Positions 21,591 to 33,415 of a stretch of 64,000 bases of DNA are shown one piece after another (the stretch's first letter is position 1; each line of letters starts with the position of its first letter). The position numbers and the translations under genes were made by a program. The notes under the pieces were generated by a model. The model was not told the origin of the DNA and made no database searches. It saw only the letters and a list, made by a program, of their open reading frames with translations. This stretch comes from Jaltomata sinuosa (lineage: Eukaryota; Streptophyta; Magnoliopsida; Solanales; Solanaceae). The stretch spans positions 62,001 to 126,000 of the forward strand of contig QJPP01004075.1 of the NCBI GenBank assembly GCA_003996215.1, read 5' to 3'.

Positions 21591-24500
21591 TGTCATGCCC
21601 CAAACTCGAAGGGTGCTACTAGTATCTGATGCCAAAACTTAGGCCTGAGCCGACCCTACTGAACCATTTGTCAATAATGCATAGAAGCCACATGCAATCA
21701 AGAAAACAAACAAGTATATTTCAGCTTAAAAATAAGCCCTCAGCCGGCAAGGCCCCTGTCAACAGCTCTAGAAAGAAAACATCTACTCCCAATTGTTAAT
21801 ATAAAGTAATAAACAAATAGCATGCAAGTCTTGTTTGGGCCCTCGATGCCAACATTATATCTATACACAAACTTAAACTAGGTATACACAATATAAGTTG
21901 GGCCAATAGGCTGCTGAACTGTCAATAAAAACAACAAGGCCCAACTGATCAACAACGAAGCTATACAACCCAATAGACTAGTCTTCAAGCCTTTATGAAT
22001 AGAATACTTGGCGGGACAAGACCCTGGCCCACCCAAAATCTATAAACAGTAACACAAGAAAACCTCTGATACTCTGGGAACTCCTGGAAGAAAAGAAGTC
22101 GACCAATTCGTGGAAACTTAGTTGTGCTACTCAGCAGGTCTGTTTGATCGCTGCTCAGGACCTACAAGCATGAATGCAGCGCCCCCAAGTAATGGGGCGT
22201 CAGTACAAAATAATGTATCGAGTATGTAAGGCATTTGAAAACTGAAACAAGAGATAATGTCATAAATATTATAAAAAAATCAGCTAAGAGAGTCAAAGAT
22301 AATCTGAGCATACTTACCTGCTAATCTATAAATAGCTGAGACTGATATCATAAGTACTGTAAATACTCCAATAGGTAGTCATCGGTTAGTCAGAATGTTC
22401 TTGCATGTTCTTGACAGCCATACAAATCATAAAGAACTGAGCAGTTCACTTACCTGAATCGAGCTAACTAATATCATCAAATAACAAAGTACATGGGGAA
22501 GAAGGTCAACAATCATCATAATACAGCCTAACTACTCCTAACACAAATCTTTTAGTAATATTCAAACAATAACCTAACCGACCCCCATAAGCATGATAGG
22601 TACAAGCAGCAAACAAGACCGCCTACTCCGGCCCTCATAAGCCTAAAAGTGCCAATTCAGTTTATATACCTCTATTGGTAGTCCCCTAGCCCCGTAGGCA
22701 GTCATTACATCTCAATATCCCCTTAGGACTTTACACATAGTCTCAAAGGCCATCGTTATGTCCAGTAGCCCATTAGGCATGTTTTATTTCATAATAACCT
22801 CTTTAGGCATTTTTTATATAGCCCCGTAGGCAATCACTATCTTCTTATATCCCCATAGGCTTCCTATAGCCCTCTTAGGTATTGATATAGCCTCGTAGGC
22901 ATCTCATAGGCCATCTAGGCATCAATATAGTCTCGTAGGCATCAACATATAGCCTTCTTAGGCAATCGAATATCTTATAAGTGAACAGGCCTCAATATAA
23001 CCTCGTAGGTCACCATAACAGCCCATGGGCTTCATATTAACCCCGAGGGCAATTCTTTGGCCAGAAGCCTTAATATATCCCTCTTTAGGCAAACATTATA
23101 GCTTGTGAGTGAACAGGCTTTATTATAGTTCCTTAGGCAATTAAATTAGCCCGTAGACTTTACTATAGCCCCAAAGGAAATCAGAATAGCCCGTAGGCTT
23201 CAACTCATCTTAATAGCCACTTAGGCAACAAGCATATTGCCCCTAAGGCACCAATCATATCTCTATAGCTAACTATAATCACCCTGATGGCAATAACAAA
23301 TAATCAAATGGACCGAAGACAAACAATATAGTTATAAGTGACCTATACAAATAGTCTCTTAGTCGTATCTAAGCTCGGGGTCGCTATAAATAGAATACGA
23401 ATACCTACGAGGGATGACTATATCAAGTCATGTAGCCAACCAAGTTACATAAGGCTACAAGTAATTTGGTTACAACAACTAACTTTGTTGTTCTTTATGC
23501 TTTAGGAAAACTTATCGAAATAAGGGACTAGCCCTAGCACACTTTTCATATTGACTTCTAGCGGGATAACGCAAATTCAGATTTTTTACGAATAACTCTA
23601 TGATGGCACACTAGAGTCAAAGTCTATAGCAGTTATAATCAATCACATTTCGTAGGTGCTGAGCATCATCTACGCCTCAAATATCATTCTCGACTAGACC
23701 CAAAGAACTGTACCATAAGAGTTTAACTTGAACAAATCCCTTCCCCCGAGGGTCACATATATATCAAACCTTAGATCTCATGCAAGGTAATCGTGCTAAT
23801 GCACATAACCCTAAAGGCAACCACACGTAGCCCCGTAGACAAATAGTAAAGCCACAAGGTATGCTACAAGCGACTATACAAGTAATCTAAGTCGTGTCTA
23901 GCACGAGGTCACTATCTATAGAGTAAGAGTCCTAAAAAGGGATAAATTTACCTACTCTGGCAGCCAATACAATCAACCACTATGGCTATAAATAGGTAAT
24001 CTACAATATACTATCCATAGATTCTACAATCTTTAGTAGCCAATACTATTTCATAGGATGCAAACCGACAAGTGATATAGCCAAAAGTAACACAAGCGGG
24101 CATATACTATACACAACTTGTAAGCAAGTCCAGGACACGTCTAGAGCTAGGTCTCTAATGAAGGAAAAGAGATCGATCAAGAATGTAGTAATCTTACTCA
24201 AATAGCCAACATGGAGAACTATGGCTACAAGTCATTTATCGATAGTAAGCTAGCCTTATCACGCTAAGGGCTATATAGGAACATGCCAAGAAGAAGGATG
24301 GCCTTAACAAACCTTTCAATTGAATCCCCCAAAGGTGTTGGTATGAAGATCTACCAAAATAACAGCTAATATCAACAAAACGAAGCTATCAATACCTTAC
24401 AAGAGCGGCGAGCTCCCGAGATAATCTAACAAGGTATACTTCACACTATTTAATTTGAAGACAGTCGTACATGGCACTAAGAGCAGTGCAACAGTCCACC

Positions 24501-25860
24501 AGTCCCTATAACACCCTAACACCAATGATATACAACAATCATAACTCAACTTAATGAGAAAAAGGGTTGCCCAGAGTCACGATATCTAAAACACCTCTGT
24601 GTGGCTCGAAAATCTATAAAAACAATTCTCGAATGTGAAATTATGAAAGAAGGTCATGGGAGGGAGATTATCTCGACAAAAGCATCAACATTCCATCCTA
24701 AACAAGTTGTTAAAATAACCTACCACCACTACTATATACGAACAACATCAAACACAACTTTATAAGAATTTCGGCCCTACCCGATTTTGCTAGACAGTTT
24801 GTGGTAAAGCGGTCATAACGTTCTACTCAGGCGTTGTATGGAATAACGGTTTGATGATCTGGAAACTAGAATCAAAGACCTTTAATTTGATATATAAAAT
24901 GCTCTCTAACTTGTATAAATTGGGAGATATGCTTACCCAAGTCAGCTTATCAATAAGATTACATATGTAATTACTTCTTCTGAATTGACTCGAAACCGAT
25001 ACTATCAAATATGAGTTTATTCCAAGAAATAACTCTACAAGAAGTATATAAAAATATACCGACCCAAAAGCTCTACAAATAGATCTCTCAAGGCACGATA
25101 AATTTAAAACCTTTAAAATCAAGGGACCATGCCAAGAAGAGAAAGGAGAAGCCTTTACATACCTCGAATACTTCCTAAAAAATGGTAGTCTGACGAGTCC
25201 ACACGACCCCAAAAAGGCTAATCTCTCACTGAACTTAAAGGTTCGATGCAAAAAATTGGGGTATACATTGTAGAGAGGCTAGTTACTGCCTATTGGAGTT
25301 GTGAAAAAGGCATTCTTTATAGAGAGCAAGAGTAATACATATATATCTAGGTATATTTTAGAGCTTATATCACTTGCTTATTTTATAAAGGTCACTGTAA
25401 TAAGCTGCTGGAAGTAATATATACAAATTAAAGAGACATCATATAAAGCAAACCTACTTACAATTGATACTTAATATAATTCCCTGATGTATTACATTAG
25501 GTGCTTCCATCCCCTAGAATTCCCACGTGGAGTGGAGGTGCTAATGCAAACAAAAAAATTATATCCATTATATATGTACTCGGGTATTGCATAAGTTTGT
25601 GGTAAAAATATAACTTTTTAAATATATCACAATTAGTAGAAAATTATTTCAAGTAAAGCTTACCATATATAATAATAATATTTTAACATAACTAGACATA
25701 CTATCTCTTTTGAATCATAATATATATTTATTTTTTTCAAATTCCAATTTAAATCAAATATTCCAAAATCAAGCACAATGTTATAATAAAACTATCAAAT
25801 TCAGCCTCGTAAGCTTTCGATATGAGATGGAGGACAACCTTAAACACCCCAAGTGTTACA
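21591..25860 (-). repeat. LTR E2, uninterrupted
   Basis: 4270 bases from TGTCATGCCCC to AAGTGTTACA, parallel to E1 throughout. A 142-codon minus-strand open frame at 24823-25251 lies wholly inside and matches no family I know, so it is not annotated as a gene. Confidence 0.88.
22670..23260 (-). repeat. Degenerate GCC...GGC word array in LTR E2
   Basis: Same array and largely the same word order as 8265-8870, with independent point changes. Confidence 0.85.
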
Positions 25861-26037
25861 ATATGTTCTTACAACTCCGCTATATAGCATGATCTATCAA
25901 TTGAAAGAAATGTAACTATTCCTAAATTTCATGTATCCTCCTTATTATAAGTGTGGTGCACAACACACCTATAATCAAGACTCTACTAGATAGGGCTTGT
26001 GGACTCCCTGGGACACGACTTGCTCTGATACCAAGTT
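25861..26037 (-). other. Second miniature interior with tRNA-Met primer site
   Basis: Resembles 21400-21590, including a shared stretch around GTGCACAACACA. Primer site TGGTATCAGAGC at 26022-26033 (minus), next to LTR E3. No coding sequence. Confidence 0.7.
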
Positions 26038-26902
26038 TATCACATCCCAAATTAGAGGAGGCATAACTGACACTCGATACCTTATTTGACCGAGTTAGAC
26101 ACTGAAACATATCAGCTGACTAAATTATGGGCCCAGAAAATTGGGTAGAACAACATATGAAATTATAAGCCTAGACCGTTAAGGTCATAACCTAAACAAT
26201 AGAAACTTATATAGATGAAGGTAGACAAGTCAAATATAATGAAGTAGCCTCAACTGAAGACATACATACATGCCTACATATATATGGCAAGCCTAAGGGA
26301 CTGGAGATCGAAAGCTACAGAAAGAAACCCAGAATATTGTGTCCACAATAGCCTCTAAAAGTGTCATAAGCACTGGTCAGGACAAGGCCCCGACTATATC
26401 CAAACTGTACAAAAAAAGTAAATATGCTATGATAGCTCCAGGAAAAGGTGGAGCTTAACAACTCACGGCTGAACCTCAGATCCTAGTGAAGGGATCGATC
26501 AGAATCTCTACATAGACCTGCACAAAACAAAACAAAAATGCAGCATCCCCAGGAAATGGGATGTCAGTACGAATAAAAATGTACTAGTATATAAGGTAGA
26601 AAGTAGATTCATAAATAGCTATTATAAAAAAGGTAATAGAGATACCACCTGAAACTGAAACTTTGATAGCCTTGATGGCCGATATCTGACCTTATAAAAA
26701 TCAAATATGCATGGTATGCTCGTGTAATGGTATGTTGTGAATATGAACACATATACCAATTCAAATGCATATCATACCCAAACAAATGCTCGCAATGGTG
26801 GTCTTTCGGTAGCTAACTGGCATCATATTTTCTAACTTATGGTCATTTTGTGCCTCATACATATAAATATAGGAAATAGGCATCATACCTCCTGAAAAAA
26901 TG
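26038..26902 (-). repeat. LTR E3, truncated and diverged
   Basis: Begins TATCACATCCC just past a primer site and follows the landmarks of E1/E2 (GACAAGGCCCCG, then GATGTCAGTACGAA). It ends where another LTR begins. No gene. Confidence 0.6.
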
Positions 26903-27627
26903 TCACGACCCAATCTACCGGGCTGTGCGGTCTCCTACTCTAATTACCTAGATAGACGAACCCTTACCACCCATCCAATAGGTAACATGCGAAGTTAAAG
27001 TAAACCTTTAAATTAAGCCACCTTTACAAATCCTATTCAGAAATAGGCTACATAAAAAATTACGGAAAAATATTTACAATATCTAAATCCCTCCCTAGGA
27101 TCTAGTCTAAATAGGTACAAGAGCTTCTACAAGGTGACACAAAGAGATAAAAGACCCAACTTCGACCATGGAATCGAAGATAGAAGTTGTTGGAGACCCT
27201 CATCGCCGTGAACCTATGAAACATCACCAACCTACAACCAGACTATACCAAAAAGGTATAGCAAGAGTAGAGTCAGTACAAATACACGTACTGGTAGGCA
27301 TCATCGGTCGACCCGAATCTATTCCTACCATCATATAAGAAAAACAGGGAAAGACATAAAATAAACATTACAGCTCCCTCATTCACCTTTAACCTTGACC
27401 CTGACATCTAGGACTTTCCAAGTCACCTTGACATGTAGACTTCCCAAATCACATTTAATCCTTTACCCCAGTCAACTACATTGACTAAATATTCAGACTT
27501 GACCCGTCTAGCTACCCAACCAAAACCGCTATTATACCCAAGTATTACCTACCATTTTCCAGCACTTTCCCAGACCTTTAGGACAGCTTTACCACCAGGT
27601 TATATTAACCAATAACCATGCCCAGAC
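26903..27627 (-). repeat. LTR fragment F
   Basis: Starts TGTCACGACCCAATC, a typical LTR edge. It contains GTACTGGTAGGCATCATCGG near 27290, the counterpart of the GTACTCAGTAGGCATCAT block in LTRs C and D. It ends at the homology break with A'. No gene. Confidence 0.6.
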
Positions 27628-28412
27628 TCAGAATCCTACAGGGATTTTTCCATTGAGGTGTGAAGCTGGTGCGGTCTGCGCCTATAAAAGTGTGCATCGC
27701 ACTACGCTTAGCTGCTCAAAACAATGAGTTGGCTATCTTTTGAACATAGTGTGATGCCTTATGCGACCCGCACATCAAGATGTATGCATTACATGCGGAA
27801 CGCACAAAGGCACAATTGGAATTTTTGGTTCCTTATGTTCTTGTGAATTACGTATGTGATCCGTAGAGCAAGATGTACTTAGGCACTCGGCACCACACAA
27901 TAAACCAACAATATTAAATAATGGGGGGTAAGGTATATCATAACCACAACCATCCGGGTACTTAGACTTCCCCGGATTTCCATTAACAACAACAACAAGC
28001 AATCAAAGTACTTAAAGACTTTCCTTTAGATGGACGGTACCCCATCTATCATCTGGAACATCAAGCCCTTACTTGCATTCATGGGCACCAACAAATTTTA
28101 GCAACAATTAACCCCCTACCCGCACAAGATCATACACCCAAGGATAATTTTCAACAACAAATCATGGGCATACATATAGAAAAATTCATCCCAAATATAA
28201 ATTTTTAGGCCAAAATTCACTACCAATCAACATGCGTTAACAAAATTCAAGTTCTACCAAGTTGACAATAAGCAAAAATCATCAATGCAACTCAAAATTA
28301 GGGACCCAAAATTTTTGGATCTCACCCAAAATCAACATGTTCTACTAAGCATGCTTCACAATATGAGTTCCCAACCTTCATAAAAACCAATATTTAACGT
28401 TGGGGAACTTAC
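27628..28412 (-). other. Partial candidate intron of A'
   Basis: Collinear with 14107-15000 of A on the other strand. The 5' splice-like GTAAGT is at 28407-28412. A palindromic word array lies at about 27660-27900. No gene. Confidence 0.55.
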
Positions 28413-28700
28413 TACAAGTGAAGATTAGGAAGAGAGGAGTGAAAATTGAAGCTTTTCAGCGTTCAACAATGGTAACCCAAGTAGTCTTTCTGGAGAGACA
28501 ATGGTGACAGAGGTGATGGAATAGCGGAGATGGTTGGATGAAGGAAGGCAAAGATTTTGGGGGAGTTTGAGGGATTTAGAGAGAATTTTGGGAGAGAAAT
28601 TGTGAAGTTTGGCGAAAAAGATGGTGGAATATGAAGAAGAAATGCGGTTTTGAAAAGAAAAGAAGAAGAAAAGTTGGCCGGGTCATCTCTGGGTAGTGTT
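28413..28700 (-). promoter_or_regulatory. Pyrimidine-rich leader of A'
   Basis: Purine-rich on the plus strand, so CT-rich in the element's sense; corresponds to 13855-14106 in A. Function is inferred. Confidence 0.4.
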
Positions 28701-28734
28701 TGTCATGGGTTAGGTTAATTAAAATTAAACTTTA

Positions 28735-28995
28735 CCTCTTGTGCGCTGCGATATGCAATTCTCACCAGCCCTGGTGTGGACCGCATGGCATTTCGCACAT
28801 TGCCCTTTTTCTCCCTGGGTTTTCCCAGGCTTCTGGTTTGACAGCGATAGAGGTGCGATGTGCACTTGGGCTCGTGCGGACTGCACGGCCCAATGCAGGT
28901 CACCTCTAATTTTTCAACTTCTTTCAAGGCACTCTATTTTGGATTGCAATGAGTTATGCGACCTACACAATTTCTCGTGCGGTCCGCATAATACT
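28735..28995 (-). repeat. Palindromic word array after gag (A')
   Basis: Words such as GTGCGCTGCGATATGC, CTCGTGCGGACTGCAC and CGTGCGGTCCGC, at the same position as array 1 of A. Confidence 0.7.
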
Positions 28996-29095
28996 CTACA
29001 CAGCCCATGTTTTCACTTGTCCATGTTTCTACTTCATGAATTCCTTACAAACACACCAAAAACAACATAAGATAACCAAAAACAAAGTAAAGAAA

Positions 29096-29113
29096 CTTGG
29101 GTTGCCTCCCAAG
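29096..29113 (-). other. Conserved hairpin after gag (A')
   Basis: CTTGGG-AGGCAA-CCCAAG on the minus strand, 43 bases past the gag stop, identical to A. Confidence 0.75.
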
Positions 29114-29156
29114 CAGCACTTGATTTAACGTTGCGACTCGACGATACTACCTCAAA

Positions 29157-30479
29157 TCACTCGTTCTTCAGATTGGTGGTGGTATCACTAGGAATCATCC
29201 CCTTCATCCTCGGGTTCATTTGGCTTGAGAGGTGGTTCATTTGGGCCTCAAGATGTTTGATCGAGGCTGAGTGAGAGCTCACAGTTTGATAAAGTGTTGA
29301 AACTTCACTCTTTAGCTCACTCACTCTAGTATTTGTCGTATCCACCTTCTTGAGAACCAAGGACAATATGTCCTCTAGCTTGGAATGACTGGGCTTTCTT
29401 GTGTCCAGTTGGTAGAGAGAGTCCGCCTTGTTCGGAGGTATATAGGGATTTGAGCTCCAGTGATTGAAGCGATCACCATCTTTGTCTCTATCCCTCCAAT
29501 TTCCATCCCTTTCTTTATCTTGTATCCAACCTTTGTTCTCTTCCCTTGGGCGATCATACCCGGGATGAGAACCTGCAGACACAAAGCACAGTTTACCATC
29601 AACCATTATTATTAGTTCATCATCACTCTCTTTGATTTCCGGTGTACTCACTGCATTCACCACTTTCGCACCACCTACTCCCATCACATGCTTGTCCATC
29701 AAGTCAATTTGCGTCATCATCTTGGCCATTGTCTCATCCCACTCCTCATCTCTTTTTTTCATTTAATTGGTCAAGATGGATGAGGGCTCTCCTGAAGTTG
29801 GCACATCCTCTTCCCTCTTATGCCAAGCTTGGTTGGTTTTGGTCATTCGCTCTAGCAAAGTTGAGGCAATGGGAAATTCTAAGTCCATGAAGGTTCCACC
29901 TCCAAGGTTGTAAGCCACTGACTTATTTAGAGAGTTCAACGACCTTTGTAGCAATACGTTGTTCGACAACTCATGGTTCGGACACAAGAGAAGCATCTTT
30001 TTGAATCTTAACAAAACTTCATGTAGAGGCTCATCCTGGAGTTGCCTAAAGTTGGTAATCTAGTCTCTTAGCTTCATTATTCGAGATGGAGGAAAGAATC
30101 TCGATGTAAATGCCTCAACCAACTCGGCCCAAGATGTGATAGAGTCATCCAGAAACTCTTCCAACCATGTCGTGGCTTCCCCTGTCAAGGAAAAAAGCAT
30201 TAGGCATAATCGGATGGACTCTTGGGAGATATACTTAAACATGAACGGTTTGCAAATCTCCACAAAATTCCAGATTTGCCGGTTGGCATCTTCATGTGTT
30301 GCTCCACTAAATAGGCCCTTTATTTGGATTAAAAGGAGCATGGTTCTTGTCATGTGAAAGATAGCATTTCCCACCATGGGGGTTAGGTGCATTGCACCCA
30401 CAACCCCTTGCATCATAGGCTCAGCCTCGTCGGCCTCCATAAAGCCGTCAACGCTCTCATTGTCGCCGGCCTCATCCAT
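29157..30479 (-). pseudogene. Gag polyprotein of A', broken
   Basis: Starts MDEAGDNESVDGF at 30479 and is collinear with A gag. Gag-domain words are EICKPFMFKYISQES, SWAELVEAF and FFPPSRIMKLRD. A stop at about 30060 falls where A has lysine. A small in-frame-sized loss sits near LLQRSLNSL, and a second stop at 29763 replaces a glutamate of A. The last 201 codons (29762-29157) are open and keep tryptophan where A has its nonsense codon. The tail includes the same coiled-coil segment (LSLVLKKVDTTNTRV). The two copies decayed independently. No protease or zinc knuckle follows. Confidence 0.85.
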
Positions 30480-30584
30480 AGGCTAGCCTGCTCAATCACA
30501 ACACAAACAATAAATAAAAGTAAAAGAAGCAAGCACTCTCAAAGTGACTTTAAATCAACAATCAAAAATAGCTATCAATTCAAG

Positions 30585-30602
30585 TCCCCGGCAACGGCGC
30601 CA
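30585..30602 (-). other. Primer-binding site, tRNA-Asp (A')
   Basis: TGGCGCCGTTGCCGGGGA on the minus strand, an exact match to the plant tRNA-Asp complement as I remember it. Confidence 0.9.
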
Positions 30603-30606
30603 TTTC

Positions 30607-32105
30607 TTATAAACGCTCAAATCATACTCCCCAAATATGGAGGCACGGCGATCGTCAAGTAAAACACATTTATAAGTACCCAACAGGTGTTGGGGTCGTA
30701 CCCACAGAGACTTGATGCTAGCTATATGGAGATTGTATCGAAATGAGTTTGCAAAGAGAGTAAATACTTAAAAACATGAAAGTAAAAGGTTGGGGGAACT
30801 GGGATTCTGTCACTAAAATCCCAATTCGTAAACAAAGCAAGTAAGTAAAGCAGGAGTATCAAATTGAGTAGGAGACTAGGGATGTGCATCCAATGGGGCT
30901 TTAATGTGGGATAGGGTGTTTGCCTTTTCACACTTATTCTTGCTTATTGACATAGGTAGACATGGTCATGGGCGTGGTTGTTTATCTCTCAATCAACAAC
31001 CACATATCCAATAATCCCGGTTAAAGAATTATTGGTCAAAGCAATAAACAAACAAGATCAAACTTGGGGAGGTCACACTATCTCTAGCTCAGACCCTTAA
31101 ATGGTTGATTCCATCGATACGAGCTATTTTTAGATTCAAATCTGAATGGAGTCCCAAGTTCCCACTAGTAATCTCACATCCAAAACCATGAAATTCTCTT
31201 TCAAGCAACAACATAGTCAAGTAATGACAATTAATGTTTGCAACCATCAATTTTAGGATTAAAACTTGGTGAAACTACTAGACCTATATCAAATAAGCAA
31301 TTATAAGCAATAATTAGCAACACCCACACCCATTTGTCACGCACCCATTATCAACACACCCCTAGACAAGTGAAATCAACCATTCATAGAAAAGGAGAGA
31401 GAGATACCAAATGGTAAGTCAAAATCCTCTTCATTCAAGCTGAGTTTCAAGTTCTAAGCTCAATTTGAGTACACAAATGGTTAACCAAGAGAGTGGATTA
31501 AAACCCTCTTCTCTTTAGAGAGGAAAACTTGTTCTCAAAGTAAAAATCTATTCAAAATATTCAGAACTGAAGAATTCTATTTACAATTGTGCCTAAATTA
31601 GCCTTTTATAGTTTCCCAAAATGTCACTAAAATTTAGGACAAAATTTCCCTTTGGGTGATGTGTGATGCGACATGCGGTTCGCACATCACGATGTGCGCA
31701 TCGCACACTGTCTTCAATTGGACCAGTGACTTCAGTTCATTTTGGAGGCTTTGTGCGAAAGAATTGTGGTTAGCACATTGGGTTGTGAGCATCGCACAAC
31801 GACCCCACCCCTTAAGAAATTCTTTAGTGAATTTTGCATATCTATGAGGCAGAGGTGAATTCCGTACCACAGCTTGTAAGTGTCACACAGGCACCGCATC
31901 TCAGGCCAGAATCTCTATCTTTCCTGATCCTTCCACACTTTACTCCTTTTGAGCTCTTTTTGGGTCCATTTCTTTGTTTTTCATCACTAATCAAAAGTAC
32001 CTGCATAAACATCAATAAAGGACATAAGAACCTCTAAATCTATTCAAAACATAGCAATAATTCATGGATTTAGGATCAATAAGTTGTTAGATTACCGACT
32101 TATAA
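30607..32105 (-). repeat. 5' LTR of A'
   Basis: About 1.5 kb, collinear with the A 3' LTR. Both terminal dinucleotides have mutated. A word array lies at about 31660-31900. TATAAAAGG is at 31602-31610 on the minus strand. Confidence 0.8.
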
Positions 32106-33201
32106 GTTGTTGTGGCTGATACCCTCGTCCCTACTTATATGAACCTCTACCACAAAAATAGGAACAACTGAAACTACCTTGATGGCGTGGCCTCTTATCT
32201 GTAGCCCCAGGATTATGATGATGCAAATCCTCCATAGGGAAGACATGGTTTTCTATAGCCTGAAATGGTTATCCACAAGCAACTAGTATCTCCGCAGTCT
32301 ATCGAAGCTCGATCCTCAACCCCTAAACAAATCGATGAATACTGTCTGGCTCTATGGGAATGATAGCCCCGAATGGAGCCAACTGGTGAAAACGAGTCTC
32401 ATACTTAGATACTAACATAGATCCCTACATCATCCTGGTAAACTTCTCCCTACGACGCTCACGATCACTCTGAGGAAAGAACTTGGCCATGAAGCCTCAC
32501 AGAACTCTCTCCAAGATAACTGAGGGGACTGAGATGGTCTGTAAGCTACCTAGGCCCTCCACCATAGCTTAGATGGGCCCTCCAGCTGATAAGTAGTATA
32601 ACCAACCCCGTGAGTATCTAACTACCCCAGATGATGAAGAATCTTCTCATAAGTCAAAATGAAATCATAAGCATCCTGACCAGGAGCACCAAAGAACCTC
32701 GACGGAGACAATCTTAGAAACCTTCCTAGAGCCTTCTGCTCTGACTCCATCATAATTGGGCGAGGAGCAAGTGGCTGAGCAACTATAGGTACTTGAAGAA
32801 CCTCGGCACAAGGAGCCATAGTCGCAGGCTGCACTCTTGAACTCTGAGCACCCAAGGGTGCCCTTCTGAGTGGATGTATGTGCCACATCTGAAGGTTGAC
32901 CCTCAATCATACCCAACAACTAAAGAAGAAAACCTTGGATATCAGACGAAGAAGTTGGGGCTGGTGCGGATACAGGTGCTGATGCTGGCCCTTGTGGCAC
33001 CATGGTCATCCCCTGGTCCACGGGCTGCTACTCTAGAACTAACTTGGGCTCAAACTCAACCCCAGAAGCTCTAGATGGTGCCACTTCTCGGGCATGTCCT
33101 CGACCTCTATCTCTATGACCACCTCAGCCTCAAGCAGGAGTCGGGTGTGCTGGGATCAAAGGCTCACCCTCGTTCACAGTCGAAGATCTCGTATGAGCCA
33201 T
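32106..33201 (-). pseudogene. Gag of element D, truncated
   Basis: The frame begins MAHTRSSTVNEGEP at 33201, proline- and alanine-rich as in plant gypsy gag N-termini, and has early stops. At 32906-32622 an open frame carries ALGRFLRLSPSRFFGAPGQD and AYDFILTYEKILHHLG, the start of the retrotransposon gag domain. Further left only frame-broken fragments remain. The gene ends where the A' LTR begins, so protease and pol are absent. The primer site and LTR just to the right fix the direction. It is a different lineage from A and B because of the methionine primer site. Confidence 0.7.
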
Positions 33202-33400
33202 CTGCAGAAGAGTGAACTAGAACAAATAAGATTTCCAGGAAACTATCTAATATAACATGCACGATACAGAAGCAAGAAAAGATCTATGTTTCCTAAAATG
33301 CCATTGTAGCCTCCCAAAGATTGAGTACGGATGTTTACGCCCTGATCTGCAGGACTTTACTAGACATTGGCTCTTATACCGATGACATCGGTGAACCTAG

Positions 33401-33412
33401 GCTCTGATACCA
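33401..33412 (-). other. Primer-binding site, initiator tRNA-Met (element D)
   Basis: TGGTATCAGAGC on the minus strand, three bases from LTR D. The leader to the gag start (33202-33400) holds nothing else. Confidence 0.9.
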
Positions 33413-33415
33413 AGC

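Larger units (their letters stand above)
27628..32105 (-). mobile_element. Element A', truncated relative of element A
   Basis: Read on the minus strand: LTR (32105-30607), aspartate-tRNA primer site, gag, hairpin, word array, CT-rich leader, GTAAGT, part of the candidate intron. It then stops, so ORF2 and the 3' LTR are absent. It is collinear with 10655-15000 of element A. It abuts the gag of element D, into which it probably inserted. Confidence 0.8.

Noticed and set aside
24823..25251. 142-codon minus-strand open frame, one of the longest in the window
   Set aside because: It lies inside LTR E2, has no recognisable domain, and its counterpart in E1 falls across the element A insertion and is not open.
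29642..29890. Plus-strand open frame opposite A' gag
   Set aside because: It is a shadow of the gag coding strand; the other strand matches A gag codon by codon.
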